DNA of 64,000 nt, from assembly GCF_047338595.1 (NCBI RefSeq), contig NZ_JBLFBO010000005.1, positions 164,828-228,827 of the forward strand. Direction: 5' to 3'. Both the position numbers and the translations under genes were made by a program. Source of the DNA: Nitrospira_D sp019636945. GTDB lineage: Bacteria; Nitrospirota; Nitrospiria; Nitrospirales; Nitrospiraceae. Positions 33,841 through 43,174 of the stretch are shown piece by piece (the stretch's first letter is position 1; each line of letters opens with the position of its first letter). The notes under the pieces are model-generated. The model made no database searches. It had not been told where the DNA came from and saw only the letters and a program-made list of their open reading frames with translations.

Positions 33841-34071
33841 CTATCGATAGGCAAAGACATCCATCCGAATGGACTTGATCGGCGTGGCTTCCCCGTGCAC
33901 CATGCGCCGAACTTGTTCTGTGGTGTTGCGGCTGAACAGCGGTTCGCCGCAGTGGAGACAGACGGTGGCCGGAATCTGCTCAACCCGTACCGGTTTGCCG
34001 TCGATGTCGAAGACCTCGCTGACCAGTTCCTGGCGGCCTTCGGTCTTCCCACACACATGACAGCGAAACAT
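33841..34071 (-). CDS. YgiT-type zinc-finger protein (orphan antitoxin-like)
   Basis: 76 residues with two CxxC pairs, CHVCGK at the N-terminus and CLHCGEPLFSRN in the middle, a typical zinc-binding MqsA/YgiT N-terminal domain. A longer C-terminal helix-turn-helix is absent. Such proteins usually sit beside a DUF4258 or MqsR-like toxin. Neither is seen on either side, so the gene looks orphaned. Confidence 0.75.
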   Translation of the reverse strand: MFRCHVCGKTEGRQELVSEVFDIDGKPVRVEQIPATVCLHCGEPLFSRNTTEQVRRMVHGEATPIKSIRMDVFAYR

Positions 34072-34170
34072 GGCTACCTCCGTCTGGCGTCATCATACCA
34101 CTCCATGGGTAACCTTGCCCTTGGTTCCCAGTTGCAGCCGATCCGGTTCCTCCCCTAGAATGTCAACGCT

Positions 34171-35406
34171 ATGACGACGAGCGTGATCAAGGATCCTGCG
34201 CAGTATCCGGTCCTGAGAAATCTACAGTTCTCTCCCATTAAGCAAGGAGAGGATCAGTTGATGGTGCTCTGGGATCCGAGCGGGCTGAGTCAAGAAAAGT
34301 TGGTGCTGCCACTGAACTTCTTTTTCATCGTGCAGCATTTTGATGGAGAACATTCCATCCAGGAGATCGGTGCGCTGTATCTGAAACGGTTCGGCGAGTT
34401 TCTGCTCCCGAGCAAGGTCGAGCAGCTGGTGGCGGACTTGGACCAAAAGCTCTTTCTGGAAGGTCCAAGGACTGAGACCGCACGGCAACAGGCTCGGAGC
34501 GAGTATCGACAACGGCCGTTCCGTCCGGCGGTCTTTGCCGGACGAAGTTACGAAGCCGATGGCGCCAAGCTGCTGAAGCAGATCGATGGATTCTTCACCT
34601 CAAGTGAGGGACCGGATTTTAAGCCCTCGGAGCATAAGGGTACGTTGATCAAAGGGCTCGTGGCCCCCACCTACGATCTTAAGCAAGCAGGGCCGGTTTA
34701 TGCATGGGGATACAAAGAGTTACAAGAAGCTCAGCAGCCGGACGTCTATGTGATCATCGGCACCGCCCATGCCGGGCTTGAGCATCTGTTTGCCGTAACG
34801 GACAAAGATTTTGAAACGCCACTGGGCCTCGTCCCAACGGATCAATCGATCGTGCAGCGTCTCAAGGCCTTGGTGCCGGAGTGCATGGACGAAGAGATCG
34901 CGCACCAGTCCGAACATGCCATTGAATTTCAGCTGCCGTTTCTCCAGACGAGTGTCAGCAAACCATTCACGATGGTTCCCGTTCTCTCCTCGTTTTCAGC
35001 GTCCAGTCTACAAGATACAACTGTTCAGCATTCCGTGGAGCAATTTCTCACGGCCCTCCGGGATACCATTACCGAGTCTGGAAAGAAGGTCTGTGTGATC
35101 GCGGCAGGAGAATTGGCCCATCTCGGCTTGCGCTACGGCGATCCTGCGCCTCCTACGGATTTTTCGTTCCACCGTTCCATGCAGCGGGACTTGGAAATGC
35201 TGAAGCATGTGGAGGAACTTAAACCGGCGGAGTTCGCAGCCTATATTCAGAGAGAACAGGATCAGCGTCGCATTGCTGGCTTCTCACCCATCTATAGCCT
35301 GCTCCGAGTGATCCAAGCGGAAAAAGGGCAGGTCCTTCGCTACGACCGCGGCATCACCGACCAGTACAATTCTACCGTGACCTACGCCAGCCTCGCATTT
35401 TTCTGA
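34171..35406 (+). CDS. MEMO-family (AmmeMemoRadiSam system protein B) protein with N-terminal extension
   Basis: 411 residues. The C-terminal 290 residues are the MEMO1 domain: RPAVFAGRSYEADG, GLVAPTYDLKQAG (the usual APHAG-type site is altered to APTYD), VYVIIGTAHAGLEHLFAVTDKDFETPLG and HQSEHAIEFQLPFLQ. The first 110 residues are an extra domain (LPLNFFFIVQHFDGEHSIQEIGALYL) that resembles a PqqD-like winged helix. The AmmeMemoRadiSam partner genes (AMMECR1 and a radical SAM protein) are not next to it. A weak promoter-like TTGCAG/TAGAAT pair lies 10 bases before the start. The function is unknown. Confidence 0.8.
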   Translation: MTTSVIKDPAQYPVLRNLQFSPIKQGEDQLMVLWDPSGLSQEKLVLPLNFFFIVQHFDGEHSIQEIGALYLKRFGEFLLPSKVEQLVADLDQKLFLEGPRTETARQQARSEYRQRPFRPAVFAGRSYEADGAKLLKQIDGFFTSSEGPDFKPSEHKGTLIKGLVAPTYDLKQAGPVYAWGYKELQEAQQPDVYVIIGTAHAGLEHLFAVTDKDFETPLGLVPTDQSIVQRLKALVPECMDEEIAHQSEHAIEFQLPFLQTSVSKPFTMVPVLSSFSASSLQDTTVQHSVEQFLTALRDTITESGKKVCVIAAGELAHLGLRYGDPAPPTDFSFHRSMQRDLEMLKHVEELKPAEFAAYIQREQDQRRIAGFSPIYSLLRVIQAEKGQVLRYDRGITDQYNSTVTYASLAFF

Positions 35407-36136
35407 TAGAGGCAGCTCAGCCCCAGATCATTTCTTGGTTTGTAATAGAGAAACATCACTCTCCGGAGAGGTCTTAGAGGGACGCGTCTCCTGATCAAAA
35501 CTCAGTTCCATTGTCCCATCCTGCCCCAATCTCGCAGCACTGAGCGTCTAATAAGTTAGACAGTAGTAACTACATGATTTGTATGGATCTATAGAGATTC
35601 TGCCTGCAAGGTGTCTTCCTCTGTAGAAAAGTTCCACAAAGTCTTGTGAGTGGTGTTGCGAACGCGAGGTAACCACAACCTCTTGTATCTATTGAAAATT
35701 CTCAATCCATTTGATCGTTTGTACAAAAAGGCACGGTGATTGCTGACAAGCATTGTTGCTGGTGAAGGTCTGGGTGATTTTGGACCGGCCTCCGAATGAC
35801 CCATTCCTTCGCAAGAAGGAACCCTTCACCAGCTCTTTATCCCTCAAGGGCACTTGAGGCCGGAGTCATGCTGGAGGCCGGTGTTTCAATATTCTATGGA
35901 GTGTGTATGGAGGGGTGTCAAAAATACACCTCAGCCGTACTGAGGAGCTTGACATCATTTCTGTCAAACGGCTACATAGCATGATTTGAAAGTGGGATGA
36001 ACTGAAATAGCTAATATTAAATAGTTAAGGTGATAATACAGCGAGAATCGATGTTGAAGTGAGAGAGGATCCATAAGCGTTTTTCAATAAAGATCATCCG
36101 CTCAAAGGGATGAATCTAAGCGAGGGGAGGCCAAAT
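35407..36136. other. Long A+T-rich leader before the first giant oxidase gene
   Basis: About 730 bases without a convincing gene and visibly richer in A+T than the flanks. It contains the palindrome GTAGTAACTAC (35563-35573), a TTGACA hexamer at 35949-35954 without a good -10, and GATAAT at 36032. It probably carries the regulatory region of the copper-oxidase cluster. The position of the promoter is unresolved. Confidence 0.45.
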
Positions 36137-39100
36137 ATGGGAGTGTTGTCGTTTAAACCTTTTAAAGGGCTGAGGCGATCAGGTATCGCACGGATGCTCC
36201 AGTCGGTCGTGATGGCTGGGGGTCTGATTGCGGCGCCGGGATTGTTTGCTGCCGAGTCGGGGGGTGCTCCTCATGGGGGGCACGCGACGCCGGTGGCGAT
36301 GCCAGGCTGGGCCCAACAGCTGAAGGGGCAGACGGTGGTTGAGAATGCCATCGAAGGGCGCGCCGACAACGCGCAAAAGATGGAGATGCAGCATCATCGC
36401 CTGATGGAGAAGCTTGGACAGCAGGCTCAACATGATGCGCAGGTGCAACAGACGTCCGGTGCATTCAACGATATGTCGATGATGCACCAGTACATGGGGC
36501 AGGACGGAAGCAGCTTCCTCCTCATGACGGATGCAGGTAAAGGTGAACCGGTGTTGAGCTCGGGAGGGAAGTGCCCTGCCGGCGTGCCGGTGAAACAGTT
36601 CGATGTGTCGATGATCAACATCGAGATCACCTTGAATCGTTGGCTCGATTTTTATCCGGGCTACATGTACGTGCTGACGGAAGATCTTTCCAAGGCCCGT
36701 GCGGAAGAAACAAAAAATAAAGAGGCCCGGGAGAAGGACGGGTATGATCCAGGTGCCGTCACAACCGGATTGCAGGGTGACGTGATTCAGCCGCTCGTCA
36801 TGCGGGCAAACCCTGGAGATTGCGTAAAGATGACGTTGCGCAATCAAATGGAAGGTGAGGATGGGAGTCTCTTCATTCAAGCGTCCAGCATGGTTGTGAG
36901 CTCGACCGGGAAGCCGGCGACCACCACGAACCCAGAATCGATTGTGGCGCCGGGCAAGGCTCAGGAATTTGAATGGTATCTTCATCCCCAGATGCAGGAG
37001 GGGGTGCGTCAGTTCCATTCCTTCAGCCATGACCGCGAACTGACAGTGTTGGGGCTCTTCGGGGCCTTTGTTGTGGAGCCGAAGGGCTCCAGGTACGTCG
37101 ATGCGTTGGGAAGTGGAGGGCCTGCACCTGAGGTGAAAAGTGGCTGGCAGGTCAATATCGACAACGGGTCAGGACCGGATTTCCGTGAGTTTGTGCTTTT
37201 CTACCATGAGATCGGAGACGAAGCGTTCCGACCATTGAACAAGAAGGGCGATTTTCTTCCACAGCGTGACCCGCTGACGGATGCGTATCGTCCTGGTGGT
37301 CGTGCGATCAACTATCGCAGCGAGCCGTTCGGGATCGATCAGATGCATCTTCAGCACGAGTACTTCGGGTTCGAAGATGAATCAATGGCCTACAGCTCCT
37401 ATACGTTCGGTGATACGCCGACCACGATCGCCCGTGGTTATTTGGGCGATCCGGTCAAGTGGCGGGTGGTTCATGGTGGTTCCGAAGTGTTCCATTCACA
37501 CCATCCTCATAGCGGGACGATTCGGTGGCAGCGGAGCCCGGGCACTGAGCCCAACAATCTTTGGGCCATGGGTGCGGATGGTCCGGTGAAGTATCCCATC
37601 GTCAGGACGAAGTCTGATCGTGTAGACGTGGAAGTCATCGGTCCATCGGAAGCGTTGGACCTCGAGCCGGAATGTGGCGGCGGCGGCTGTCAGCATCTGG
37701 CCGGTGAGTTTCTCTATCACTGCCACGTCGCACATCATTATGTGGCCGGCATGTGGGGGTATGGTCGTTTCTACAATACGCTCCAAGTTGGTGCGGCTCA
37801 CACGGACAGCATGCCGGATCTCCGGGAATTGCCGGATCGTCAAGGCCGGATGAAGCTTGGTGTTTCGTCCGATAAGCTGATCGGGACCACAGTCGATTGG
37901 TTTGGAAAGACGTTCAAAATCGTTAATGCGGGTCAGAAAACGAACTGGAAGTCTGATCCAGTCGTGGTGAACATCAAGGATTGGGTTGAGATGTTTGTCC
38001 CGGCACAAGGAAAGCCGGGCCATACCGATGATGAAAAGGGGCAGATCCTTTCCTATGATTCAACGGTGTGGGATTGGAAGTGGGACGGAAATATCGCGCG
38101 TGGTGAACGTGAAAGTACCGCGCAGAATCCAAAATATGCATGGGCGGCCAAGTGGGATGACAGCACCAGGCCTGCCATTCTGTTTGATCCAACCACCGCC
38201 AAGATGGCGTGGCCATTGTTCAAACCGCACTTCGGCAAGCGTGTGCCGTTCTCGGCAAACCATAGCGGCGCGCCCTGGTTGGAGCCGATTCACCAGGATG
38301 AAAATGGTGAGCGGACCTCCGAGCCGGCCAAGCCGGGTGAGCAGGGCCGATGGAGCCTCTGCCCGGAGAATGCGAATCGTAAGCACTACAACATCCACTT
38401 CGTTCGGATGCCAATCACTCTGGCCAAGAAGCAGGGGAAAGAGCCGGCCATGGTCGACAAGGACGGCTTGATCTACGTGCTTCATGAAGAAGAGCGTTTG
38501 ACCAGAGCGAATGACGATCTGAAGCTCCCCGCAGTCATTCGTGCCAATGTCTATGACTGTGTGGATGTGCTGCTGACGAGCGAGTGGGACGACGACGACT
38601 ACACGAATTTCCAGTCGTCCAAGATCAACATCCACCCCCATTTCTTCCAGTTCGATACGGGGAACTCGGATGGTGTCATCTCAGGGTTTGAATATGAAAT
38701 GTCGGTGCGGCCGTTCACCATGTGGGGGAAGAAGACCAAGCATGGGTTGCCGGCGCCGATGGTGGCGAAGCTTGAAGGTGCAGTAAAGGCGGGAGCCAAG
38801 TCGTTCAAGATCAAGATGGCTCCAGGTGCCACGCCCTTCCATGTCAATACTGAAGTCATGGTCGGTATGGATTGTTTGGAGAAGGGGAACGACCCGACGG
38901 CCTCGTTGCCACGGGACAAGAGCTGTCAGGAAGTCGTTCGGATCAAGGAGATCAAGGGTAATCAGGTGACCTTCCATAAGCCGCTGAAGCACAATCACCC
39001 GGCGGGCGACTTGGTATCGCCGGAGTTTGTCCGCTATCGGTGGTGGGTGGATGTGGATATGGGCACCGTGTTCTGGCATGACCATGCCTTCGGTGCGACG

Positions 39101-41080
39101 ACCTGGCCTCATGGCGGGTTCGGCGTCACGATCGTGGAACCGTTCGGATCCACCTATCATGATCCGAAGAACGGCAAGTTGGTCTACAGTGGCCCGATTG
39201 CAGACATTCATAGCAACGAGCCGATCGGGGCGGGCGTGAGTGGGAGTTTCCGTGAGCTGATGGTATCGATCCATGACACGGTGCCACATACCGTGAACGT
39301 GATCGAGGCCGGTAATCCTCCAGGACAACCGGTAGAGGTTGCTCTGGAAGCTGGGAAGACCGTGTCATTCCAGATGCCGGAAAAGATCCTGAATGCGCCG
39401 AACAAGTACATCAACGGTGGAACGCATACGACCGGCAGCGGCTTCAATTTCCGCGCGGCTCCGTTTGCACAACGCCTATCTAATAATCCGGATACTTCGA
39501 AGCTGTTCAGCAGCGCCATCCATGGAGATCCTGGCACGCCGTTGATTCGCGCGTACACAGGTGACACACTGGTAGTTCGCCTGTTGCACCAGCTCATGAA
39601 TGAGTCCCACGTTTGGACCATCTCCGGTCATACCTTCCTCACGGAACGATATGCGGCGGATGCCAATCGGAAGAACTCCATTCACGTTGGAATCGCCGAA
39701 CGGTACGATTTGGTCACAAAGGCAGGTGGATTCCAAGGTATGCCTGGTGACTATATCCACTTCAATGGTAGAAGTTCACACTTCGCGGAAGGTGGATGGG
39801 GGATCTTGCGGGTACTGGACAAACAAGTGCCCGACCTGATGCCTCTGCCCAAGGGAACTAATCCTTTGAGCATCCCTGCCACGCCGAGCTCAGTTTGCCC
39901 GGCGGATGCACCGGTCAAGAACTTCAGTGTGGTGGCATTGGATCGCCCAATGAAGTTGAATCCGAAAGCGCCGGATGCAATTGAAGTGGATTTCGAGCGG
40001 AAGATTGAAATGACCATGCCGGAAGGCAAGATCTTCGCGCTGGAAGGAGAAGCCACAACGGTGTCCAGCGGTGCGACACCGCATCCGCTGACGCTACGTG
40101 CCAATTTGGGCGACTGTATCAAGGTGAACTTGACGAATAAGATGAAGGCAAGCCGGGCATCGTTCTTTGCGCCAGGGTTGGCCTTTGATCCCAGGGACAG
40201 CCAAGGGTTGAACGTCGGCAACAATGGCGGCGACCAGACCATTGGTCCCGGTGAAAAACGTCAGTACACCTATTATGCTCATCCGTCGAACAAGGAGACG
40301 ACCTCCTTGGTGTGGGATGGCGGTAATATCGTTGTCAACCCACGGAACGGATTGTATGGCGCGATCATCATCGGCCCGCGCGGGTCACAGTATCGTGATC
40401 CTGTGAGCGGTGCAGATGTCTCACAGAAAAACGCCTGGCGGGCGGACGTGATCGTGGATACGACGCTGCCGGATAACGTCGGGAAACGGAACTACCGTGA
40501 CGTGGCCCTCTTCTTCCAAGATGAGGACAACATCATTGGGACGGCATTCATGCCGTACGTGCAGAATGTCGCGGGCTTGACGTCGGTGAACTACCGCGCA
40601 GAGCCGTACAAGTTCCGAGAAGATCAGGGCTGTTCGCTGGGGAAGATTTTCCAGCCTTGTGTCGTGGACAAGCCAGAAGATCCAGTGACGCCGTTGATCG
40701 AAGCGCACGCAGGCGACGCGGTCAGGATTCACGTGATCGGCGCCAATAGTGAGCAAAACGGGATGTTCGGAATCGAAGGCCATGAGTGGCCGATCGAACC
40801 CTACATGCCGGGCGCGGATATGATCAGTGTCGTGGAGTACGCTGGTTCCGAAACCCTCGATGTCTTCCTTCGGGGCGGTGCGGGTGGTCCGTACCGTCAA
40901 GTTGGTGACTTCGTGTGGTCGAATCAGCGGCTGCCCTACACGCAGTCCGGGCAGTGGGGCTATCTCCGGGTATTGCCGGCTGGTGATACACGGATACAAC
41001 CACTGGGCGCTTTTGGAGCGGCAGCCAAGCGGGCTGACTCGGCACCGCAGCCCAAAGCAACTCCGACTGCAATGAAATAG
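36137..41080 (+). CDS. Giant exported multicopper oxidase 1 (MofA/MnxG-like size)
   Basis: 1647 residues. ATG 36137 follows AGGGGAGGCC (36123-36132); an ATG 27 bases upstream is less good. A signal peptide ends in GLFAAES. Three related units begin at about 146, 742 and 1254, each with a CP-x3-PVK-x-F-type start, YVL-x-E and a GDC box; each seems to hold two cupredoxin folds. Copper motifs: HGG-x4-HSHHPH (about 446-458), HCHVAHHYVAGM (528-539; T1 ligands HCH-x3-H-x4-M), HPHFFQF (833) and WHDHAFG (980). Thus motifs 3-4 precede 1-2. The unit-1 site equivalent to HxHG is FIQA, so it is lost. Periplasmic or extracellular oxidation of a metal or organic substrate is inferred; the substrate is unknown. 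Confidence 0.8.
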   Translation: MGVLSFKPFKGLRRSGIARMLQSVVMAGGLIAAPGLFAAESGGAPHGGHATPVAMPGWAQQLKGQTVVENAIEGRADNAQKMEMQHHRLMEKLGQQAQHDAQVQQTSGAFNDMSMMHQYMGQDGSSFLLMTDAGKGEPVLSSGGKCPAGVPVKQFDVSMINIEITLNRWLDFYPGYMYVLTEDLSKARAEETKNKEAREKDGYDPGAVTTGLQGDVIQPLVMRANPGDCVKMTLRNQMEGEDGSLFIQASSMVVSSTGKPATTTNPESIVAPGKAQEFEWYLHPQMQEGVRQFHSFSHDRELTVLGLFGAFVVEPKGSRYVDALGSGGPAPEVKSGWQVNIDNGSGPDFREFVLFYHEIGDEAFRPLNKKGDFLPQRDPLTDAYRPGGRAINYRSEPFGIDQMHLQHEYFGFEDESMAYSSYTFGDTPTTIARGYLGDPVKWRVVHGGSEVFHSHHPHSGTIRWQRSPGTEPNNLWAMGADGPVKYPIVRTKSDRVDVEVIGPSEALDLEPECGGGGCQHLAGEFLYHCHVAHHYVAGMWGYGRFYNTLQVGAAHTDSMPDLRELPDRQGRMKLGVSSDKLIGTTVDWFGKTFKIVNAGQKTNWKSDPVVVNIKDWVEMFVPAQGKPGHTDDEKGQILSYDSTVWDWKWDGNIARGERESTAQNPKYAWAAKWDDSTRPAILFDPTTAKMAWPLFKPHFGKRVPFSANHSGAPWLEPIHQDENGERTSEPAKPGEQGRWSLCPENANRKHYNIHFVRMPITLAKKQGKEPAMVDKDGLIYVLHEEERLTRANDDLKLPAVIRANVYDCVDVLLTSEWDDDDYTNFQSSKINIHPHFFQFDTGNSDGVISGFEYEMSVRPFTMWGKKTKHGLPAPMVAKLEGAVKAGAKSFKIKMAPGATPFHVNTEVMVGMDCLEKGNDPTASLPRDKSCQEVVRIKEIKGNQVTFHKPLKHNHPAGDLVSPEFVRYRWWVDVDMGTVFWHDHAFGATTWPHGGFGVTIVEPFGSTYHDPKNGKLVYSGPIADIHSNEPIGAGVSGSFRELMVSIHDTVPHTVNVIEAGNPPGQPVEVALEAGKTVSFQMPEKILNAPNKYINGGTHTTGSGFNFRAAPFAQRLSNNPDTSKLFSSAIHGDPGTPLIRAYTGDTLVVRLLHQLMNESHVWTISGHTFLTERYAADANRKNSIHVGIAERYDLVTKAGGFQGMPGDYIHFNGRSSHFAEGGWGILRVLDKQVPDLMPLPKGTNPLSIPATPSSVCPADAPVKNFSVVALDRPMKLNPKAPDAIEVDFERKIEMTMPEGKIFALEGEATTVSSGATPHPLTLRANLGDCIKVNLTNKMKASRASFFAPGLAFDPRDSQGLNVGNNGGDQTIGPGEKRQYTYYAHPSNKETTSLVWDGGNIVVNPRNGLYGAIIIGPRGSQYRDPVSGADVSQKNAWRADVIVDTTLPDNVGKRNYRDVALFFQDEDNIIGTAFMPYVQNVAGLTSVNYRAEPYKFREDQGCSLGKIFQPCVVDKPEDPVTPLIEAHAGDAVRIHVIGANSEQNGMFGIEGHEWPIEPYMPGADMISVVEYAGSETLDVFLRGGAGGPYRQVGDFVWSNQRLPYTQSGQWGYLRVLPAGDTRIQPLGAFGAAAKRADSAPQPKATPTAMK

Positions 41081-41102
41081 CGGAACGGAGAGAGTATCGT
41101 AC

Positions 41103-41148
41103 AAGTGGGGGAACCGCCTGTTTCACGCGGTTCCCCCACTTGCGTTTT
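41103..41148 (+). terminator. Rho-independent terminator after oxidase 1
   Basis: A 15-base stem AAGTGGGGGAACCGC (41103-41117) pairs with GCGGTTCCCCCACTT (41127-41141) across a 9-base loop, followed by GCGTTTT. It isolates the oxidase from the cupredoxin gene or attenuates read-through. Confidence 0.85.
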
Positions 41149-41213
41149 GAATGACGGTAGCTCTATCGTGGTGGATGATCACACTGAAAAATCAGGATGG
41201 ACAAGGAGTGATT

Positions 41214-42152
41214 ATGAACATGGTGAAGTGTTGGCAATTCATCGTCGGGTCGATCATCCTCGCGGTGGGCAGTCAGGCTGCGGCGTACCAAGAATACACG
41301 GTTTCAGACGGTGGAAGTATCATGGGAACTGTCTACCTCGGGGGGCAGGTTCCGAAACCGAAAGGCTATAATCTGACAACGCTGCCCGATCCCTTTTACT
41401 GCGGCCGCATTTCTGATGGGCAGGGGTGGCGAATCTTGCAACCGTTCAATGTGGGTACCGGTGGAGAACTTCGAGAAGTCGTGGTGTATCTCGAAGGGGT
41501 GGAGAAGGGCAAGCCGTTTGATGAGACGAGCACCCCTCAAGTTGAGGCCAAGGACTGCTTGTTTCTTCCGTTCACCATGGCGGTGCGAGACGACAAAACG
41601 GTGACAGTCGTCAATATGGATCCTGTGATGCATGATATTCAGGCGTACGAAACGTCGAATCTTGGCGCACGAGTCCTGTTCAATGTGCCGCTACCGATGA
41701 ATCCGCAGCACCCACGAAACTTCAAAGATCGTAGCGATGCGGCGATGTATCACAAACACATGGCCGGGGCTCCAACGAAGCAACTGGTGAATCTCAGCAA
41801 AGGGCGGCGGATCTTTGTGATGCAGTGCGGGTTTCATGCCTATATGGAGAGTTGGGGGATCGCGGTGAGCAATCCGTACTTTGCCAGGACGGACGATGAG
41901 GGGCGATTTGCCATCACCAATGTTCCTCCAGGGACCTATAAGTTGGTCGTTTGGCATCCGTATGTACGGACACCGATTGAGCAAACCATTACTGTGCGTC
42001 CCAAGGAGACTATGGAAACGACGCTGATGGTCCAGGCTCCAACCGGTCGACTCTATGCCAATGAGGTCTTAGAGCATGACTATGTCCGGTACAATGTGAC
42101 GGAAGAAGCGCAGAAAGAAATCGATCCCATGATCCAAAAACAGAGGCGCTAA
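41214..42152 (+). CDS. Exported amicyanin-like cupredoxin with C-terminal Ig-like/CarboxypepD-reg-like domain 1
   Basis: 312 residues from ATG 41214 (AAGGAG at 41203-41208). A signal peptide ends at about QAAAY. Candidate type 1 copper ligands are His about 140 (MHDIQ) and Cys 205, His 208, Met 211 in MQCGFHAYM, i.e. C-x2-H-x2-M, the spacing of amicyanin. The C-terminal 80 residues (TDDEGRFAITNVPPGTYKLV) form a carboxypeptidase-regulatory-like beta fold. It lies just after a terminator and before two SUMF1-type genes. It probably shuttles electrons for the giant oxidase; this is inference. Its closest paralogue is the gene at 50296. Confidence 0.7.
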   Translation: MNMVKCWQFIVGSIILAVGSQAAAYQEYTVSDGGSIMGTVYLGGQVPKPKGYNLTTLPDPFYCGRISDGQGWRILQPFNVGTGGELREVVVYLEGVEKGKPFDETSTPQVEAKDCLFLPFTMAVRDDKTVTVVNMDPVMHDIQAYETSNLGARVLFNVPLPMNPQHPRNFKDRSDAAMYHKHMAGAPTKQLVNLSKGRRIFVMQCGFHAYMESWGIAVSNPYFARTDDEGRFAITNVPPGTYKLVVWHPYVRTPIEQTITVRPKETMETTLMVQAPTGRLYANEVLEHDYVRYNVTEEAQKEIDPMIQKQRR

Positions 42153-42155
42153 GGG

Positions 42156-43130
42156 GTGGTCGGATTGAGTCAGGTTGAGGGGCAGGCTCCATCACTCGTC
42201 AGCCTCATGCGATACCCATGGATCATCGTCTTGTGTAGCCTGCTGGGGCTCATTCCTGCTCTGGTCAGAGCTGATCACGAAAGCTCCAAGCAGCCGCCTC
42301 TATGGACTCCACAAGATGAAGCTGAGCGATTGGGAGCGATGGAGGTGCCGGGTGGAATGGTCTTGGTCCCGTCAGGATCATTTCTTATGGGGAGTGATCC
42401 GCGAAAGGATCGTGCCGCCGGTCCGCAGGAACAGCCACAGCACGAGGTCTATCTCGACACGTTCAGGATCGACCGGTTTGAGGTGTCGAACGTTGAGTAT
42501 CTTAGATTCGTTCTCGGCACGGGAGCAGATTGGCCGAAGTTCTGGCGAGAGAATCCCTTTCCGGAAAAGGCCGCCCTCCATCCCGTGATCAACGTGAGCT
42601 GGCATGAAGCCGACGCTTTTTGCCGGTGGGCCGGTAAGCGACTTCCCACTGAGGCTGAATGGGAGAAAGCGGCACGTGGGGTGGACGGTCGAATTTTCCC
42701 CTGGGGGAACGAGCCGGCCGGTTGGATCAAAAGTAATATCGCCCACCCTGGGTCGAAGCGAGGATTCAAGTACCCGCCGCTCGCCAATATCAATCGCTAT
42801 GACAAAGGTACCAGTCCGTACGGTGTGTATCAAATGGCGGGTAATGTCAGCGAATGGGTATCGGATTGGTTTGATCCGGAGTATTACCGGCATGGTCACG
42901 AGAAGAATCCGCAAGGGCCTTCCACCGGAGAACTGAAGGTCTTTCGTGGAGGGTCCTGGAACGAAGATCCGGAGGTGGCTCGTTCCGCCGGTCGCAATGG
43001 CGGTCCACCTGATCGGGAGAGTTACTTGACGGGGTTTCGCTGTGCGCAGTCAGGACATGATGGAAATGCCGAGGCATCGAATATCGGCCGAGATGGTACT
43101 GCACCGACCGTGATGCGACTTTCCGAGTGA
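42156..43130 (+). CDS. Exported SUMF1/FGE-fold protein A
   Basis: Up to 324 residues. The hydrophobic signal begins at an internal Met (42207; MRYPWIIVLCSLLGLIPALV), so either 42156 GTG or 42207 ATG may be the start. The FGE-sulfatase fold is complete: VPSGSFLMGSD, the IDRFEVSN strand, RLPTEAEWEKAARG, FPWG, GNVSEWVSDW, FRGGSW and GFRCAQ. The paired active-site cysteines of true formylglycine-generating enzymes (RGGSYLCH-x2-YC region) are missing: the region reads RGGSWNEDPEVARSAGRN. It is therefore unlikely to make formylglycine. It lies directly after the cupredoxin gene (3 bases). Confidence 0.8.
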   Translation: MVGLSQVEGQAPSLVSLMRYPWIIVLCSLLGLIPALVRADHESSKQPPLWTPQDEAERLGAMEVPGGMVLVPSGSFLMGSDPRKDRAAGPQEQPQHEVYLDTFRIDRFEVSNVEYLRFVLGTGADWPKFWRENPFPEKAALHPVINVSWHEADAFCRWAGKRLPTEAEWEKAARGVDGRIFPWGNEPAGWIKSNIAHPGSKRGFKYPPLANINRYDKGTSPYGVYQMAGNVSEWVSDWFDPEYYRHGHEKNPQGPSTGELKVFRGGSWNEDPEVARSAGRNGGPPDRESYLTGFRCAQSGHDGNAEASNIGRDGTAPTVMRLSE

Positions 43131-43174
43131 CGGTCGATGCGGCGATGAGTTTTCTTTGAGGCGTAGGGAGGGGA

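Noticed and set aside
35949..35978. Promoter starting with TTGACA upstream of oxidase 1
   Set aside because: The best -10 hexamer at 17-18 bases (TACATA) matches poorly, so I did not list it as a promoter.
36179..37030. Minus-strand frame of 283 codons within oxidase 1
   Set aside because: It is a codon-bias shadow of the plus-strand oxidase; similar shadows occur in oxidases 2 and 3.
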